Source of the DNA: Nocardioides sp. NBC_00368
Lineage (GTDB): Bacteria; Actinomycetota; Actinomycetes; Propionibacteriales; Nocardioidaceae
Reading direction: 5' to 3'
Length of the DNA: 64,000 nt
NCBI RefSeq assembly: GCF_036090055.1
Contig: NZ_CP107970.1
Location: 374,501 to 438,500 of the forward strand
Shown: in pieces, positions 8,542-17,492 of the stretch
Numbering within the stretch: position 1 is the first letter of the stretch
Layout of the letters: each line of letters begins with the position of its first letter
The notes under the pieces: model-generated
What the model was told of the DNA's origin: nothing
Databases searched by the model: none
The model's input: the letters and a program-made list of their open reading frames with translations, nothing else
Position numbers and translations under genes: made by a program

Positions 8542-8756
8542 GGGTTCCTTCGTTCTACGTCTGTTCGTTGCTCTACTTGTATGTCCGGAAACGCGCGCCG
8601 TCACCACCGAGGCCGAAGGCTCGGTGAGGAGAGAGACGCATCGGTCTGGGCCGACACCTGCCCGACGCACGCATGATGCCGCCGGAAGGGCGGCCAAGGG
8701 CGTCGATCACGGGCCCATCTTGTCACTACCCCCGCAGCGCTGTGTCAACCGGACCA

Positions 8757-10277
8757 CTACTGATCGGTAGCCATCTCGCGTACGTAGTCCACCAGTGTTG
8801 CCACCGCCACACCCGTGCCTCCGGGAGTCTGATGGCCCGAGGCGCCCCCGCTGTTGAAGGAGGGGCCGGCGATGTCGAGATGGGCCCAGGGAAGGCCTCC
8901 GGTGAACTCGCGCAGGAACGCCGCTGCGTAGAGGCCACCACCCCAGCGGATCCAGTCGTGCTGGTTGAGGTCGGCCACCTTGGAGGAACGGATTCGCTCG
9001 TCCATCCATTCCGGGATGGGCATCGGCCACATCTGCTCCCCGGCGACGTCGGCGGCGGCGAGGACGCGCTCGACGATCTCCTCGGAGCCGAGCACGCCGC
9101 TCACCTTGTCGCCCAGCGCCGCCACCATGTGGCCGGTGAGCGTGGCCACGTCGATGATCACGTCGGGGGAGACCTCGGTCGCGCGCGCCAGCGCGTCGGC
9201 GAGGATCATCCGTCCCTCGGCGTCCATGTTGGAGACCTCGACGGTCGTGCCGCCGTAGTGGGTGACGACGTCGCCGGGCCGGTAGGAGGAGCCGGAGACC
9301 ATGTTCTCCGCCATCGGCACGAACGCGGAGACCTTCACCGGAAGCCCGAGGCGGGCGATCGCGAAGGTGGCCTGGGCCACCGCGGCCGCCCCGGCCATGT
9401 CCGACTTCATCGTGGACATCGAGTTGCCCGGCTTGATCGTGAGGCCGCCGGAGTCGAAGGTGATGCCCTTGCCGACCAGCGCGATGTGGCCACGGGCGTC
9501 GTCGGGGGAGTAGGTCAGCTCGACCAGGCGCGGCCTGGCCTCCGAGCCCATGCCCACCGCGAGGATGCCGCCGCAGCCGAGCTCGGCGAGCTGCTTTTCG
9601 TCGTAGACGGTCGTCTCAACGCCGTCGACCAGGCCGGCCACGTGCTCGATGGCGTCGGCGAACACCGGGGGAGTCAGGTCGGCGGGCGGGACGTTGACCC
9701 ATTCGCGGGTGCCGGCGACCGCCTGCGCCAGGATCTGCGCCTCCTCGAAGGCGGTGACCGCGTCCGTACGCCGGGCGATCGCGCTCAGGATCGCGACGTC
9801 GCTCGGGCCCTTGCTCTCGCCGCCCGACTTGCCCGACTTGTAGGCGGTGTAGGTGTAACCGCCGAGGAGATAGCCCTCGGTGACCGCCCGGACCAGCTCG
9901 GGGGTGTCGGCCGGCAGCGCCACCGCGACGGAGGTCGCGTTGGGCACGGAGCGGGCGGCGGCACCGGCGGCGCGGCGTACGGCATCGGCCGAGTAGGTCC
10001 CGTCGGCATCGGCCTTGCCGAGACCGACCAGCACCAGGAGCTGGGCGCCGATCTCCCCGCCGGCGGGCAGGCGGGTGACCTCGCCGGCCTTGCCGCTGAC
10101 GCCCAGGGTGGCCAGCATTCCGCGCCACTTGCGGCCGTAGGCGGCCTTGACGTCCTCCGCGCCGATCGTCACCTCGACGTCCTTCGCGCCCGTGCCGACG
10201 CCGACGACGACCGCCTCGGCACGGGTCTTGGCGGGAGAGGCGGTACGCAGCGTATAGCTGATGTCAGGCAGGGTCAC
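8757..10277 (-). CDS. pepA: Leucyl aminopeptidase (M17)
   Basis: 506 aa. Cytosolic two-metal aminopeptidase that removes N-terminal residues from peptides. The M17 metal and catalytic residues are visible in GKGITFDSGGL, KSDMAGAAAV and the signature NMDAEGRMILADAL. Length is typical. The frame is open to 10556, but GTG 10277 gives the right N-terminus (TLPDISYTL) and is preceded by TAGACT with a 7-nt gap. It is divergent from gcvT; 215 bp of apparently non-coding DNA separate its stop from sucB. Confidence 0.95.
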   Translation of the reverse strand: MTLPDISYTLRTASPAKTRAEAVVVGVGTGAKDVEVTIGAEDVKAAYGRKWRGMLATLGVSGKAGEVTRLPAGGEIGAQLLVLVGLGKADADGTYSADAVRRAAGAAARSVPNATSVAVALPADTPELVRAVTEGYLLGGYTYTAYKSGKSGGESKGPSDVAILSAIARRTDAVTAFEEAQILAQAVAGTREWVNVPPADLTPPVFADAIEHVAGLVDGVETTVYDEKQLAELGCGGILAVGMGSEARPRLVELTYSPDDARGHIALVGKGITFDSGGLTIKPGNSMSTMKSDMAGAAAVAQATFAIARLGLPVKVSAFVPMAENMVSGSSYRPGDVVTHYGGTTVEVSNMDAEGRMILADALARATEVSPDVIIDVATLTGHMVAALGDKVSGVLGSEEIVERVLAAADVAGEQMWPMPIPEWMDERIRSSKVADLNQHDWIRWGGGLYAAAFLREFTGGLPWAHLDIAGPSFNSGGASGHQTPGGTGVAVATLVDYVREMATDQ

Positions 10278-10284
10278 GCCGTGC

Positions 10285-10290
10285 AGTCTA
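10285..10290 (-). promoter_or_regulatory. -10 box of leaderless pepA
   Basis: TAGACT, 7 nt before GTG 10277. Confidence 0.6.
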
Positions 10291-10344
10291 GGTGTGGCAC
10301 GCCGGAGGAGGGGCCACGGACCGGGCTGTGTCGACCAGGTGCGA

Positions 10345-10350
10345 TAGGTT
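10345..10350 (+). promoter_or_regulatory. -10 box of leaderless gcvT
   Basis: TAGGTT, 6 nt before ATG 10357. The 79 bp between pepA and gcvT leave no room for a glycine riboswitch. Confidence 0.6.
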
Positions 10351-10356
10351 CGCAGC

Positions 10357-11499
10357 ATGGCTGATGAGACCTCCACGGGGGGCGGGTCGGAGCTGCTCCA
10401 GTCCCCTCTGCACACAAAGCACCAGGAGCTCGGTGCGAAGTTCGGTGAGTTCGGCGGCTGGTCGATGCCGCTGGAGTACTCCGGGGTCGTCAAGGAGCAC
10501 ACCGCCGTACGCGAGGCCGTCGGTGTCTTCGACGTCAGCCATCTCGGCAAGGTCATGATCAGCGGTCAGGGCGCGGCCGACTTCGTCAACGCCTCGTTCA
10601 CCAACGACCTCGGCCGGATCAAGCCCGGCAAGGCGCAGTACACGCTGTGCTGTGACGAGGAGACCGGCGGCATCGTCGACGACCTGATCGCCTACTACCG
10701 CGACGACGAGCACGTCCTGATCGTCCCCAACGCCGCCAACACCCCCGAGGTCGTGAGCCGGCTGCGGGCCGCCGCACCCGAGGGCATCACCCTCACCGAC
10801 CACCACCGCGACTACGCGGTGCTCGCCGTCCAGGGCCCGAAGTCCGACGAGCTGCTCGAGGCCGTCGGGCTGCCGGCCGGCCACGAATACATGTCCTTCG
10901 TGGAGGCCGCCGCCCGCGACGTGCTCGGTGACGAGATCGGCGTGGTCGTGTGCCGGTCGGGCTACTCCGGCGAGCGCGGCTACGAGCTGATCGTCGCCAA
11001 CGAGGCCGCCGGGGCGCTGTGGGACGCGCTGCTCTCCCGCGGTGAGGCGCTCGGCGTGCTGCCGTGCGGCCTCGGTGCCCGCGACACCCTGCGCACGGAG
11101 ATGGGCTACCCGCTCCACGGTCAGGACATCGCCCTCGACGTCACCCCCAACGAGGCCGGGCTCGGCTGGGCCGTCGGCTGGAAGAAGGACGCCTTCTGGG
11201 GCCGCGACAAGCTCATCGCCGAGAAGGAGGCCGGCCCCAAGCGCGCCCTGCGCGGCATCGTCGCGGTGGGCCGCGGCATCCCGCGCCCGCACATGACGGC
11301 GTCGCTGACCGCCGACGTACCGGTCGGCGAGGTCACCTCCGGCACCTTCTCGCCCACGTTGAAGAAGGGCGTCGGCCTGGTGCTCGTCTCGACCACGGTC
11401 AACCCCGAGGCCGAGATCGGCATCGACGTACGCGGCCGCCGCGAGATCTTCCAGCTCACCAAGCCGCCGTTCGTCCCCTCGCACGTGAGGGAGGGTTGA
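10357..11499 (+). CDS. gcvT: Aminomethyltransferase, glycine cleavage T protein
   Basis: 380 aa. Transfers the methylene group from the aminomethyl-lipoyl H protein to tetrahydrofolate, releasing ammonia. GcvT folate-binding features are present: FGGWSMPLEYSGVVKEHTAVR at the N-terminus, SHLGKVMISG, and the C-terminal barrel with GLGWAVGW. The other glycine cleavage genes are not in this window. It makes 5,10-methylene-THF, the cofactor used by thyA and recycled by folA nearby, and its partner is lipoylated like SucB. Confidence 0.95.
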   Translation: MADETSTGGGSELLQSPLHTKHQELGAKFGEFGGWSMPLEYSGVVKEHTAVREAVGVFDVSHLGKVMISGQGAADFVNASFTNDLGRIKPGKAQYTLCCDEETGGIVDDLIAYYRDDEHVLIVPNAANTPEVVSRLRAAAPEGITLTDHHRDYAVLAVQGPKSDELLEAVGLPAGHEYMSFVEAAARDVLGDEIGVVVCRSGYSGERGYELIVANEAAGALWDALLSRGEALGVLPCGLGARDTLRTEMGYPLHGQDIALDVTPNEAGLGWAVGWKKDAFWGRDKLIAEKEAGPKRALRGIVAVGRGIPRPHMTASLTADVPVGEVTSGTFSPTLKKGVGLVLVSTTVNPEAEIGIDVRGRREIFQLTKPPFVPSHVREG

Positions 11500-11504
11500 G
11501 CGAC

Positions 11505-11762
11505 ATGAGCATTCCTGACGTGCCGTCCGTGTTCAAGCAGCCGACCGCGGCCGAGCGGCCGTGGTGGTGGCAGTTCGTCGACGCCTCGGGTGCCGAGGTG
11601 CCGGTCGACGGGGACCTCGCCGGCCAGCGCTTCGCCAACCAGAGCGACGCCGAGTCGTGGGTGGGCGAGGTCTGGCAGGACCTCCTGGACGCGGGCGTGG
11701 CCGCGGTGGTGCTGTTCGAGCACGACCGCCAGGTCTACGGCCCGATGAAGCTGACCGCCTGA
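11505..11762 (+). CDS. Small conserved hypothetical protein
   Basis: 85 aa, 5 nt after the gcvT stop, so probably co-transcribed. It has a Trp-rich N-terminus (ERPWWWQFVD) and a compact acidic alpha/beta region (FANQSDAESWVGEVWQDLL, then VVLFEHDRQVYGPM). No signal peptide or membrane segment. I recognise it only as an actinobacterial hypothetical; no function is proposed. ATG 11505 follows a GAGGG stretch. Confidence 0.75.
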   Translation: MSIPDVPSVFKQPTAAERPWWWQFVDASGAEVPVDGDLAGQRFANQSDAESWVGEVWQDLLDAGVAAVVLFEHDRQVYGPMKLTA

Positions 11763-11776
11763 GCCTGCGCCACCGA

Positions 11777-11782
11777 TAGGGT
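11777..11782 (+). promoter_or_regulatory. -10 box of leaderless phzF-like gene
   Basis: TAGGGT, 7 nt before GTG 11790. Confidence 0.55.
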
Positions 11783-11789
11783 CGGCGGC

Positions 11790-12620
11790 GTGAGTGCCTA
11801 TGAGTTCCGCCAGGTCGACGTCTTCACCGACGAGCCGCTGCTGGGCAACCCGGTAGCCGTCGTGCACGGGGCCGACGGCCTCACCGACGAGCAGATGGCC
11901 GCCTTCGCGCGGTGGACGAACCTGTCCGAGACCACCTTCCTGCTGAGCCCCACGGACCCGGCCGCCGACTACCGGCTGCGGATCTTCACGGTCAGCGGTG
12001 AGCTGCCGTTCGCCGGCCACCCGACGCTCGGGTCCGCGCACGCGTGGCTGGAGGCCGGCGGTAGCCCCAAGGGGGAGAGCCTGGTGCAGGAGTGCGGGGT
12101 GGGGCTGGTCGCGCTGCGCCGCGACGAGCGGATCGCCTTCGCCGCGCCCGAGCTGCTCCGCGGCGGCGAGGTCGACGAGGAGACCCTCGGCGCCATCGCG
12201 AAGGGCCTTCAGATCGACCGGAGCGACATCCTGGACGCGCGGTGGTGCGACAACGGGCCGGGCTGGGTCGGCCTGATGCTCGCCGACGCGGAGGCTGTCC
12301 TGGCCGTCACCCCCGACCACGCCGCCCTGGGCGATCACAAGGTCGGGCTGGTCGGGCGCTACCCGGAGGGCAGCGAGTGCACGGTCGAGGTCCGGGCGTT
12401 CTACCCGGCCGACGGCGTGGCCTTCGAGGACCCGGTCACCGGCTCGCTCAACGCCGCCCTCGGGCAGTGGCTGGCGGGGTCCCGGCTCCCCGATGCGTAC
12501 GTCTCGTCCCAGGGGACCGTCATGAAGCGGAGGGGACGGGTCTACGTCGAGCGGACGCAGGACCAGGTGTGGGTGGGCGGAGACACACTGACCACCATCC
12601 GCGGGACCGTCGAGCTCTGA
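11790..12620 (+). CDS. PhzF family isomerase/epimerase
   Basis: 276 aa. Family of cofactor-independent proton-shifting isomerases with the diaminopimelate-epimerase fold. Typical blocks: FTDEPLLGNPVAVV at the N-terminus, the acidic catalytic residue in NLSETTFLL, FAGHPTLGSAHAW, and EDPVTGSLNAALGQWL in the second half. Phenazine genes are absent, so a phenazine role is unlikely and the substrate is unknown. Confidence 0.9.
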   Translation: MSAYEFRQVDVFTDEPLLGNPVAVVHGADGLTDEQMAAFARWTNLSETTFLLSPTDPAADYRLRIFTVSGELPFAGHPTLGSAHAWLEAGGSPKGESLVQECGVGLVALRRDERIAFAAPELLRGGEVDEETLGAIAKGLQIDRSDILDARWCDNGPGWVGLMLADAEAVLAVTPDHAALGDHKVGLVGRYPEGSECTVEVRAFYPADGVAFEDPVTGSLNAALGQWLAGSRLPDAYVSSQGTVMKRRGRVYVERTQDQVWVGGDTLTTIRGTVEL

Positions 12621-12622
12621 CC

Positions 12623-12628
12623 TAGGCT
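12623..12628 (+). promoter_or_regulatory. -10 box of leaderless thyA
   Basis: TAGGCT, 6 nt before GTG 12635 and only 3 nt after the previous stop codon. Confidence 0.6.
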
Positions 12629-12634
12629 GGAGCC

Positions 12635-13429
12635 GTGCAGTCCTACCTTGACCTGTTGACCCGCATCCTCGACGAGGGCGTGGAGAAGTCCGACCGCACC
12701 GGGACGGGCACGATCAGCGTCTTCGGTCACCAGACCCGCTACGACCTGGCCGAGGGATTCCCGCTGCTGACCACGAAGAAGGTCCACACCCGGTCCGTCT
12801 TCGGTGAGCTGCTGTGGTTCCTGCGTGGCGACACCAACGTGCGCTGGCTCCAGGAGCGCGGCATCACGATCTGGGACGAGTGGGCCGACGAGAACGGCGA
12901 CCTGGGCCCGGTCTACGGCTACCAGTGGCGCTCCTGGCCGACGCCCGACGGCCGTCACGTCGACCAGATCGCCCGGATCATCGACCAGATCAAGCAGGAC
13001 CCGGACAGCCGCCGCCACGTCGTCACCGCCTGGAACCCGGCCGACATCGACGACATGGCGCTGCCGCCGTGCCACACGCTGTGCCAGTTCTACGTCGCCG
13101 ACGGCAAGCTGAGCCTGCAGCTCTACCAGCGCTCGGCGGACGTCTTCCTGGGGGTTCCGTTCAACATCGCCTCCTATGCCCTGCTGACCCACATGGTCGC
13201 CCAGGTGACCGGCCTGGAGCCGGGCGAGTTCGTGCACACGCTCGGTGACGCCCACCTCTACAGCAACCACATCGAGCAGGCGCGTCTCCAGCTCACCCGC
13301 ACCCCGCGGCCGCTACCGACGCTGCGCCTCAACCCGGACGTCAAGGACATCGACGCCTTCGACCTCGACGACATCACCCTCGAGGGCTACGACCCGGCTC
13401 CTGGCATCAAGGCCCCCGTTGCCGTCTGA
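12635..13429 (+). CDS. thyA: Thymidylate synthase
   Basis: 264 aa, the size of the short E. coli-type enzyme. Converts dUMP to dTMP using 5,10-methylene-THF. The catalytic cysteine is in LPPCHTLCQFY; the dUMP-binding Arg is in DRTGTGTISVFG, and LYQRSADVFLGVPFNIASYALLTH is the signature. Directly followed by folA, which regenerates the THF this reaction oxidises. Confidence 0.98.
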   Translation: MQSYLDLLTRILDEGVEKSDRTGTGTISVFGHQTRYDLAEGFPLLTTKKVHTRSVFGELLWFLRGDTNVRWLQERGITIWDEWADENGDLGPVYGYQWRSWPTPDGRHVDQIARIIDQIKQDPDSRRHVVTAWNPADIDDMALPPCHTLCQFYVADGKLSLQLYQRSADVFLGVPFNIASYALLTHMVAQVTGLEPGEFVHTLGDAHLYSNHIEQARLQLTRTPRPLPTLRLNPDVKDIDAFDLDDITLEGYDPAPGIKAPVAV

Positions 13430-13451
13430 GGCGGCCTCGACGCGGGTTGTG

Positions 13452-13910
13452 ATGGTCGCGGCCGTCGCCGACAACGGCGTCATCGGCAACGGCCCCGACA
13501 TCCCCTGGAAGATCCCCGGCGAGCAGGCCGAGTTCAAGGCGATCACGATGGGTCACACGCTGGTCATGGGCCGCACCACCTTCGAGTCCATCGGCCGCCC
13601 CCTCCCGGGCCGCACGACGGTCGTCCTGACCACCGACGAGAACTGGGCCTACGACGGTGTCCTGGTCGCCCACGACATCGACTCCGCCCTCGCCCTGGCC
13701 GCGGCGGAGCAGGGCGACACGGTCATCGCCGGGGGAGCGCAGGTCTATGCGGCGGCCCTGCCCTACGCCACCGAGCAGGTGATCACCCGGGTCCATCTGT
13801 CCCCTGAGGGCGACGTGCTCTACCCGCCGTTCGACGAGACCGAGTGGGTCGAGACGAGGCGTGAGCCGCACGAGGCGTACGACCGGGTGTTCCTCACCCG
13901 TGCTCCCTGA
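13452..13910 (+). CDS. folA: Dihydrofolate reductase
   Basis: 152 aa. NADPH-dependent reduction of dihydrofolate. Family signature: MVAAVADNGVIGNGPDIPWKIP, with the active-site loop and Asp, then LVMGRTTFESIGRPLPGR (NADPH binding) and VIAGGAQVYAAALP. The start is uncertain: GTG 13449 directly precedes ATG 13452, and the frame stays open into thyA. Paired with thyA, a common arrangement. Confidence 0.95.
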   Translation: MVAAVADNGVIGNGPDIPWKIPGEQAEFKAITMGHTLVMGRTTFESIGRPLPGRTTVVLTTDENWAYDGVLVAHDIDSALALAAAEQGDTVIAGGAQVYAAALPYATEQVITRVHLSPEGDVLYPPFDETEWVETRREPHEAYDRVFLTRAP

Positions 13911-13935
13911 CGCGCGAGTAGCCTCCTGGTCCCTC

Positions 13936-13941
13936 TAAGGT
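13936..13941 (+). promoter_or_regulatory. -10 box of leaderless F420 oxidoreductase gene
   Basis: TAAGGT, 7 nt before ATG 13949. Confidence 0.5.
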
Positions 13942-13948
13942 AAACCGC

Positions 13949-14887
13949 ATGGAGCTGCGCATCTTCACCGAACCCCAGCAGGGGGCGTCCTACGCCGACA
14001 TCCTCGCCGTCGCCCAGAAGGCCGAGGAGCTCGGGTTCGGAGCGTTCTTCCGCTCCGACCACTACCTGAAGATGGGGTCGGTCGACGGGCTGCCGGGACC
14101 CAGCGACGCCTGGACGACGCTGGCCGGCCTGGCCCGCGACACGAGCACGATCCGGCTCGGCACGCTGGTCACCTCCGCGACCTTCCGCCTCCCGGGCGTC
14201 CTGGCCATCCAGGCGGCCAACGTGGACGACATGTCCGAGGGCCGGGTCGAGCTCGGCCTGGGTGCGGGCTGGTTCGAGGAGGAGCACGCTGCGTACGGCA
14301 TTCCGTTCCCGGCGCTCGGGGAGCGGTTCGACCGCCTCGAGGAGCAGCTCGAGATCATCACCGGCCTGTGGGCGACCGAGCCGGGGGAGACGTTCAGCTT
14401 CACGGGGAAGCATTACACGATCACGGAGAGCCCGGGCCTGCCCAAGCCGGTCCAGACCGGCGGTCACGCCGGCTCGATCCCGGTGATCGTGGGTGGCGGC
14501 GGCAAGAAGCGTACGCCGACGCTGGCCGCGACCTTCGCGGACGAGTTCAACGCCGCCTTCGTCTCCGTCGAGGAGTCCCAGGCGCTGTTCGAGAACGTGG
14601 GACGCTTCGTCGAGGCGGCCGGTCGTGACGACTCGATGATCCACTCGGCCGCCCAGGTGCTCTGCGTCGGGCGCGACGAGGACGAGATCGCCCGCCGCGC
14701 CCAGGCGATCGGCCGCGAGCCCGCCGAGCTGCGTGAGAACGGCCTGGCCGGGACTCCGGACGAGCTGGTCGCCAAGATCAAGAGGTTCGAGGACGTCGGC
14801 GCCAGCCGGATCTACCTGCAGGTGCTCGATCTGAGCGACCTCGACCATCTCGCCCTCGTAGCCGACGAGGTCATGCAGCGCGTCTGA
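13949..14887 (+). CDS. LLM-class F420-dependent oxidoreductase
   Basis: 312 aa luciferase-like TIM-barrel protein. N-terminal LRIFTEPQQGASYADILAVAQKAEELGFGAFFRSDH, then RLGTLVTSATFRLPGVLAIQAA and GRVELGLGAGWFEEEH are typical of actinobacterial F420-using LLM enzymes; FMN use is the alternative. Substrate unknown. It sits alone between folA and dapA, each apparently with its own promoter. Confidence 0.9.
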   Translation: MELRIFTEPQQGASYADILAVAQKAEELGFGAFFRSDHYLKMGSVDGLPGPSDAWTTLAGLARDTSTIRLGTLVTSATFRLPGVLAIQAANVDDMSEGRVELGLGAGWFEEEHAAYGIPFPALGERFDRLEEQLEIITGLWATEPGETFSFTGKHYTITESPGLPKPVQTGGHAGSIPVIVGGGGKKRTPTLAATFADEFNAAFVSVEESQALFENVGRFVEAAGRDDSMIHSAAQVLCVGRDEDEIARRAQAIGREPAELRENGLAGTPDELVAKIKRFEDVGASRIYLQVLDLSDLDHLALVADEVMQRV

Positions 14888-14890
14888 CGA

Positions 14891-14896
14891 TAGTCT
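14891..14896 (+). promoter_or_regulatory. -10 box of leaderless dapA
   Basis: TAGTCT, 7 nt before ATG 14904, starting 3 nt after the upstream stop codon. Confidence 0.6.
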
Positions 14897-14903
14897 GTAC
14901 GCC

Positions 14904-15791
14904 ATGACTGATGCTCCGTTCGGCACCGTGCTCTCAGCACTCGTCACGATCTTCAACGACGACGGCTCGGTCGATCTGGAGCAGACCCAGAAAGTCGCCA
15001 AGCACCTGGTCGACCACGGCCACGACGGCATCGTCGTCTCCGGCACCACCGGTGAGTCGCCGACCACCACCCCGGCCGAGGACGGCGAGATCCTGGCGGC
15101 GGTCAAGGACGCCGTCGGCGACCGCGCCAAGGTCGTGGCCGGCATCGGCACCAACGACACCCGCACCACCGTCGAGCTCGCCAAGCAGGCCGCGTCGGTC
15201 GGCGCCGACGGCCTGCTGTTGGTGACGCCCTACTACAACAAGCCGGGCGAGCGCGGCATCCGCGAGCACTTCCGCACCGTCGTCTCCGCGACCGACACCC
15301 CCGTCATCCTCTACGACGTCCCCGGCCGCACCGGGTCCCCGATCACCCTCGACACCTACCGTGAGGCGATCACCTGGGACACCGTCGTCGCGGTCAAGGA
15401 GGCCGCCGGCGACTTCCCGCGCGGCACCCGGCTGCTCGACCTGGGCTACTCGATCTACTCCGGCGACGACGCGCTCACCCTCGCCTGGCTGGCGCACGGC
15501 GCCGTCGGCGTGATCAGCGTCGCCGCCCACGTGCTCGGCGACCAGACGCGGACGATGATCGACGCCTTCGCGGCGAGCGACATCGAGACCGCCCGTAAGA
15601 CCTATGCGCGGATGCTCCCCGCGATCGACGCCATCATGGGCGTCCCGAACTACGGAGCCACCACTGCCAAGGCCGCTCTCGAGCTGACCGGCGTGATCGA
15701 CAACCGCAATGTGCGAGGGCCGCTGGTGGCGCTCGACGACGACGAGGTCGAGGCGCTGCGAGCCGGGCTGGAGGCCTCTGGCCTTCTCTAG
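14904..15791 (+). CDS. dapA: 4-hydroxy-tetrahydrodipicolinate synthase
   Basis: 295 aa. First committed step to diaminopimelate and lysine, condensing pyruvate with aspartate semialdehyde through a Schiff base. The conserved blocks are GTTGESPTTT, LLVTPYYNKP, the catalytic Tyr in LYDVPGRTG, and the Schiff-base lysine in VAVKEAAGD (about residue 164). dapB, often close by in actinobacteria, is not in this window. Confidence 0.97.
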   Translation: MTDAPFGTVLSALVTIFNDDGSVDLEQTQKVAKHLVDHGHDGIVVSGTTGESPTTTPAEDGEILAAVKDAVGDRAKVVAGIGTNDTRTTVELAKQAASVGADGLLLVTPYYNKPGERGIREHFRTVVSATDTPVILYDVPGRTGSPITLDTYREAITWDTVVAVKEAAGDFPRGTRLLDLGYSIYSGDDALTLAWLAHGAVGVISVAAHVLGDQTRTMIDAFAASDIETARKTYARMLPAIDAIMGVPNYGATTAKAALELTGVIDNRNVRGPLVALDDDEVEALRAGLEASGLL

Positions 15792-15796
15792 AAGGA

Positions 15797-17488
15797 ATGC
15801 CTTTGTCTCACCCACACCCGGAGCTGACCGAACCCGGCAAGCTCCCCAAGGGCGGCCTGCGGGTCACCCCGCTCGGCGGTCTCGGCGAGGTCGGCCGCAA
15901 CATGACCGTCTTCGAATACGACGGCCGGCTGCTGATCGTCGACTGCGGCGTGCTCTTCCCCGAGGAGCAGCAGCCCGGCGTCGACCTGATCCTGCCCGAC
16001 TTCGGTCCGATCCGTGACCGGCTCGGCGACGTCGAGGCGCTGGTCCTGACCCACGGTCACGAGGACCACATCGGCGCGACCCCTTACCTGCTGCGCGAGC
16101 GCCAGAACATCCCGCTGGTCGGCTCCGAGCTGACCCTGGCCCTGCTCGGCTCCAAGCTGCGCGAGCACCGCCTGCGCGAGACCGTCCAGCACAAGGTACG
16201 CGAGGGCGACACGATCACCTTCGGGCCGTTCGAGCTCGAGTTCGTCGCCGTGAACCACTCCATCCCGGACGCGCTCGCGGTCGCGATCCGCACCGGCGCC
16301 GGACTGGTGCTGCACACCGGCGACTTCAAGATGGACCAGCTGCCCCTCGACGGCCGCATCACCGACCTGCGTGCCTTCGCCAGGCTCGGCGAGGAGGGCG
16401 TGGACCTGTTCCTCACCGACTCCACCAACGCCGAGGTCCCCGGCTTCACCACGGCCGAGAAGAAGATCGCGCCCGCGATCGAGCAGGTCTTCCGCGAGTC
16501 CGACCAGCGCATCATCGTGGCCTGCTTCGCCTCCCACGTGCACCGTGTCCAGCAGGTGCTGGACAGCGCCGTCGCGCACGGGCGCAAGGTGGCGTACGTC
16601 GGTCGCTCGATGGTCCGCAACATGCAGATCGCCGCCGACCTGGGCTACCTGCACGTGCCCGAGGACGTCATCGTCGACGCCAAGGAGCTCGCCGAGCTGC
16701 CGCCGGAGCGCGTCGTGATGGTCTCGACCGGCTCGCAGGGCGAGCCGATGTCGGCGCTGTCGCGGATCGCCAACGGCACCCACAATTTCGTGCACATCGA
16801 GCCGGGCGACACCGTCCTGCTCGCCTCCTCGCTGATCCCGGGCAACGAGAACTCGGTCTACCGGGTGATCAACGGCCTCGCCCGCCTCGGTGCCAACGTG
16901 GTCCACAAGGGCAACGCCCTGGTGCACGTCTCCGGCCACGCCAGCGCCGGCGAGCTGCTCTACTGCTACAACATCGTCCGCCCGCGCAACGTGATGCCCG
17001 TCCACGGTGAGGTGCGCCACCTGCTCGCGAACGGCGACCTGGCCCGCCAGACCGGCGTGGAGAGCGTCGTCTACGCCGAGGACGGCGTCGTCGTCGACCT
17101 GATCGACGGCAAGGCCGAGATCGCGGGCAAGGTCGAGTGCGGCTACGTCTTCGTCGACGGCACCACCGTCGGCGACGTCACCGAGTCCGAGCTCAAGGAC
17201 CGCCGGATCCTCTCCGAGGAGGGCTTCGTCTCGATCATCGTCGTGGTCGACTCCGTCAACGGGGTGGTCTCGAGCGGACCCGAGATCCACGCCCGCGGCC
17301 ACGTCTGGCCCGACAACGCGTTCGACCCGATCAAGCAGCCGATCGTCAAGGCGGTCAACCGCGCCATCTCCGAGGGCGCCACCGACACCTACCAGCTGCA
17401 GCAGGCCATCCGGCGTACGTTCGGACGCTGGGTCTCCAGCACCCACCGTCGCCGCCCGATGATCATCCCGGTGGTCATCGAGGCCTGA
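15797..17488 (+). CDS. rnj: Ribonuclease J
   Basis: 563 aa. Metallo-beta-lactamase/beta-CASP ribonuclease acting in RNA maturation and decay. The zinc motif is LTHGHEDHIGA, with further ligands in VNHSIPDA and LHTGDFKMD. The beta-CASP region includes ACFASHVHRVQQV and STGSQGEPMSAL, and SGHASAGE...PVHGE supplies the last histidines. It follows dapA by 5 nt, the order usual in this group, ahead of ftsK. It ends just before a cluster of hairpins. Confidence 0.96.
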   Translation: MPLSHPHPELTEPGKLPKGGLRVTPLGGLGEVGRNMTVFEYDGRLLIVDCGVLFPEEQQPGVDLILPDFGPIRDRLGDVEALVLTHGHEDHIGATPYLLRERQNIPLVGSELTLALLGSKLREHRLRETVQHKVREGDTITFGPFELEFVAVNHSIPDALAVAIRTGAGLVLHTGDFKMDQLPLDGRITDLRAFARLGEEGVDLFLTDSTNAEVPGFTTAEKKIAPAIEQVFRESDQRIIVACFASHVHRVQQVLDSAVAHGRKVAYVGRSMVRNMQIAADLGYLHVPEDVIVDAKELAELPPERVVMVSTGSQGEPMSALSRIANGTHNFVHIEPGDTVLLASSLIPGNENSVYRVINGLARLGANVVHKGNALVHVSGHASAGELLYCYNIVRPRNVMPVHGEVRHLLANGDLARQTGVESVVYAEDGVVVDLIDGKAEIAGKVECGYVFVDGTTVGDVTESELKDRRILSEEGFVSIIVVVDSVNGVVSSGPEIHARGHVWPDNAFDPIKQPIVKAVNRAISEGATDTYQLQQAIRRTFGRWVSSTHRRRPMIIPVVIEA

Positions 17489-17492
17489 GCCT

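Noticed and set aside
6643..8676. 677-residue Gly/Arg-rich plus-strand reading frame
   Set aside because: It is the antisense shadow of sucB; the repetitive Gly/Arg comes from the complement of the Ala/Pro linkers. The minus-strand protein has complete lipoyl and catalytic motifs.
10278..10356. Glycine riboswitch before gcvT
   Set aside because: Only 79 bp separate pepA and gcvT, and a -10 box sits 6 nt before the ATG, leaving no 5' leader.
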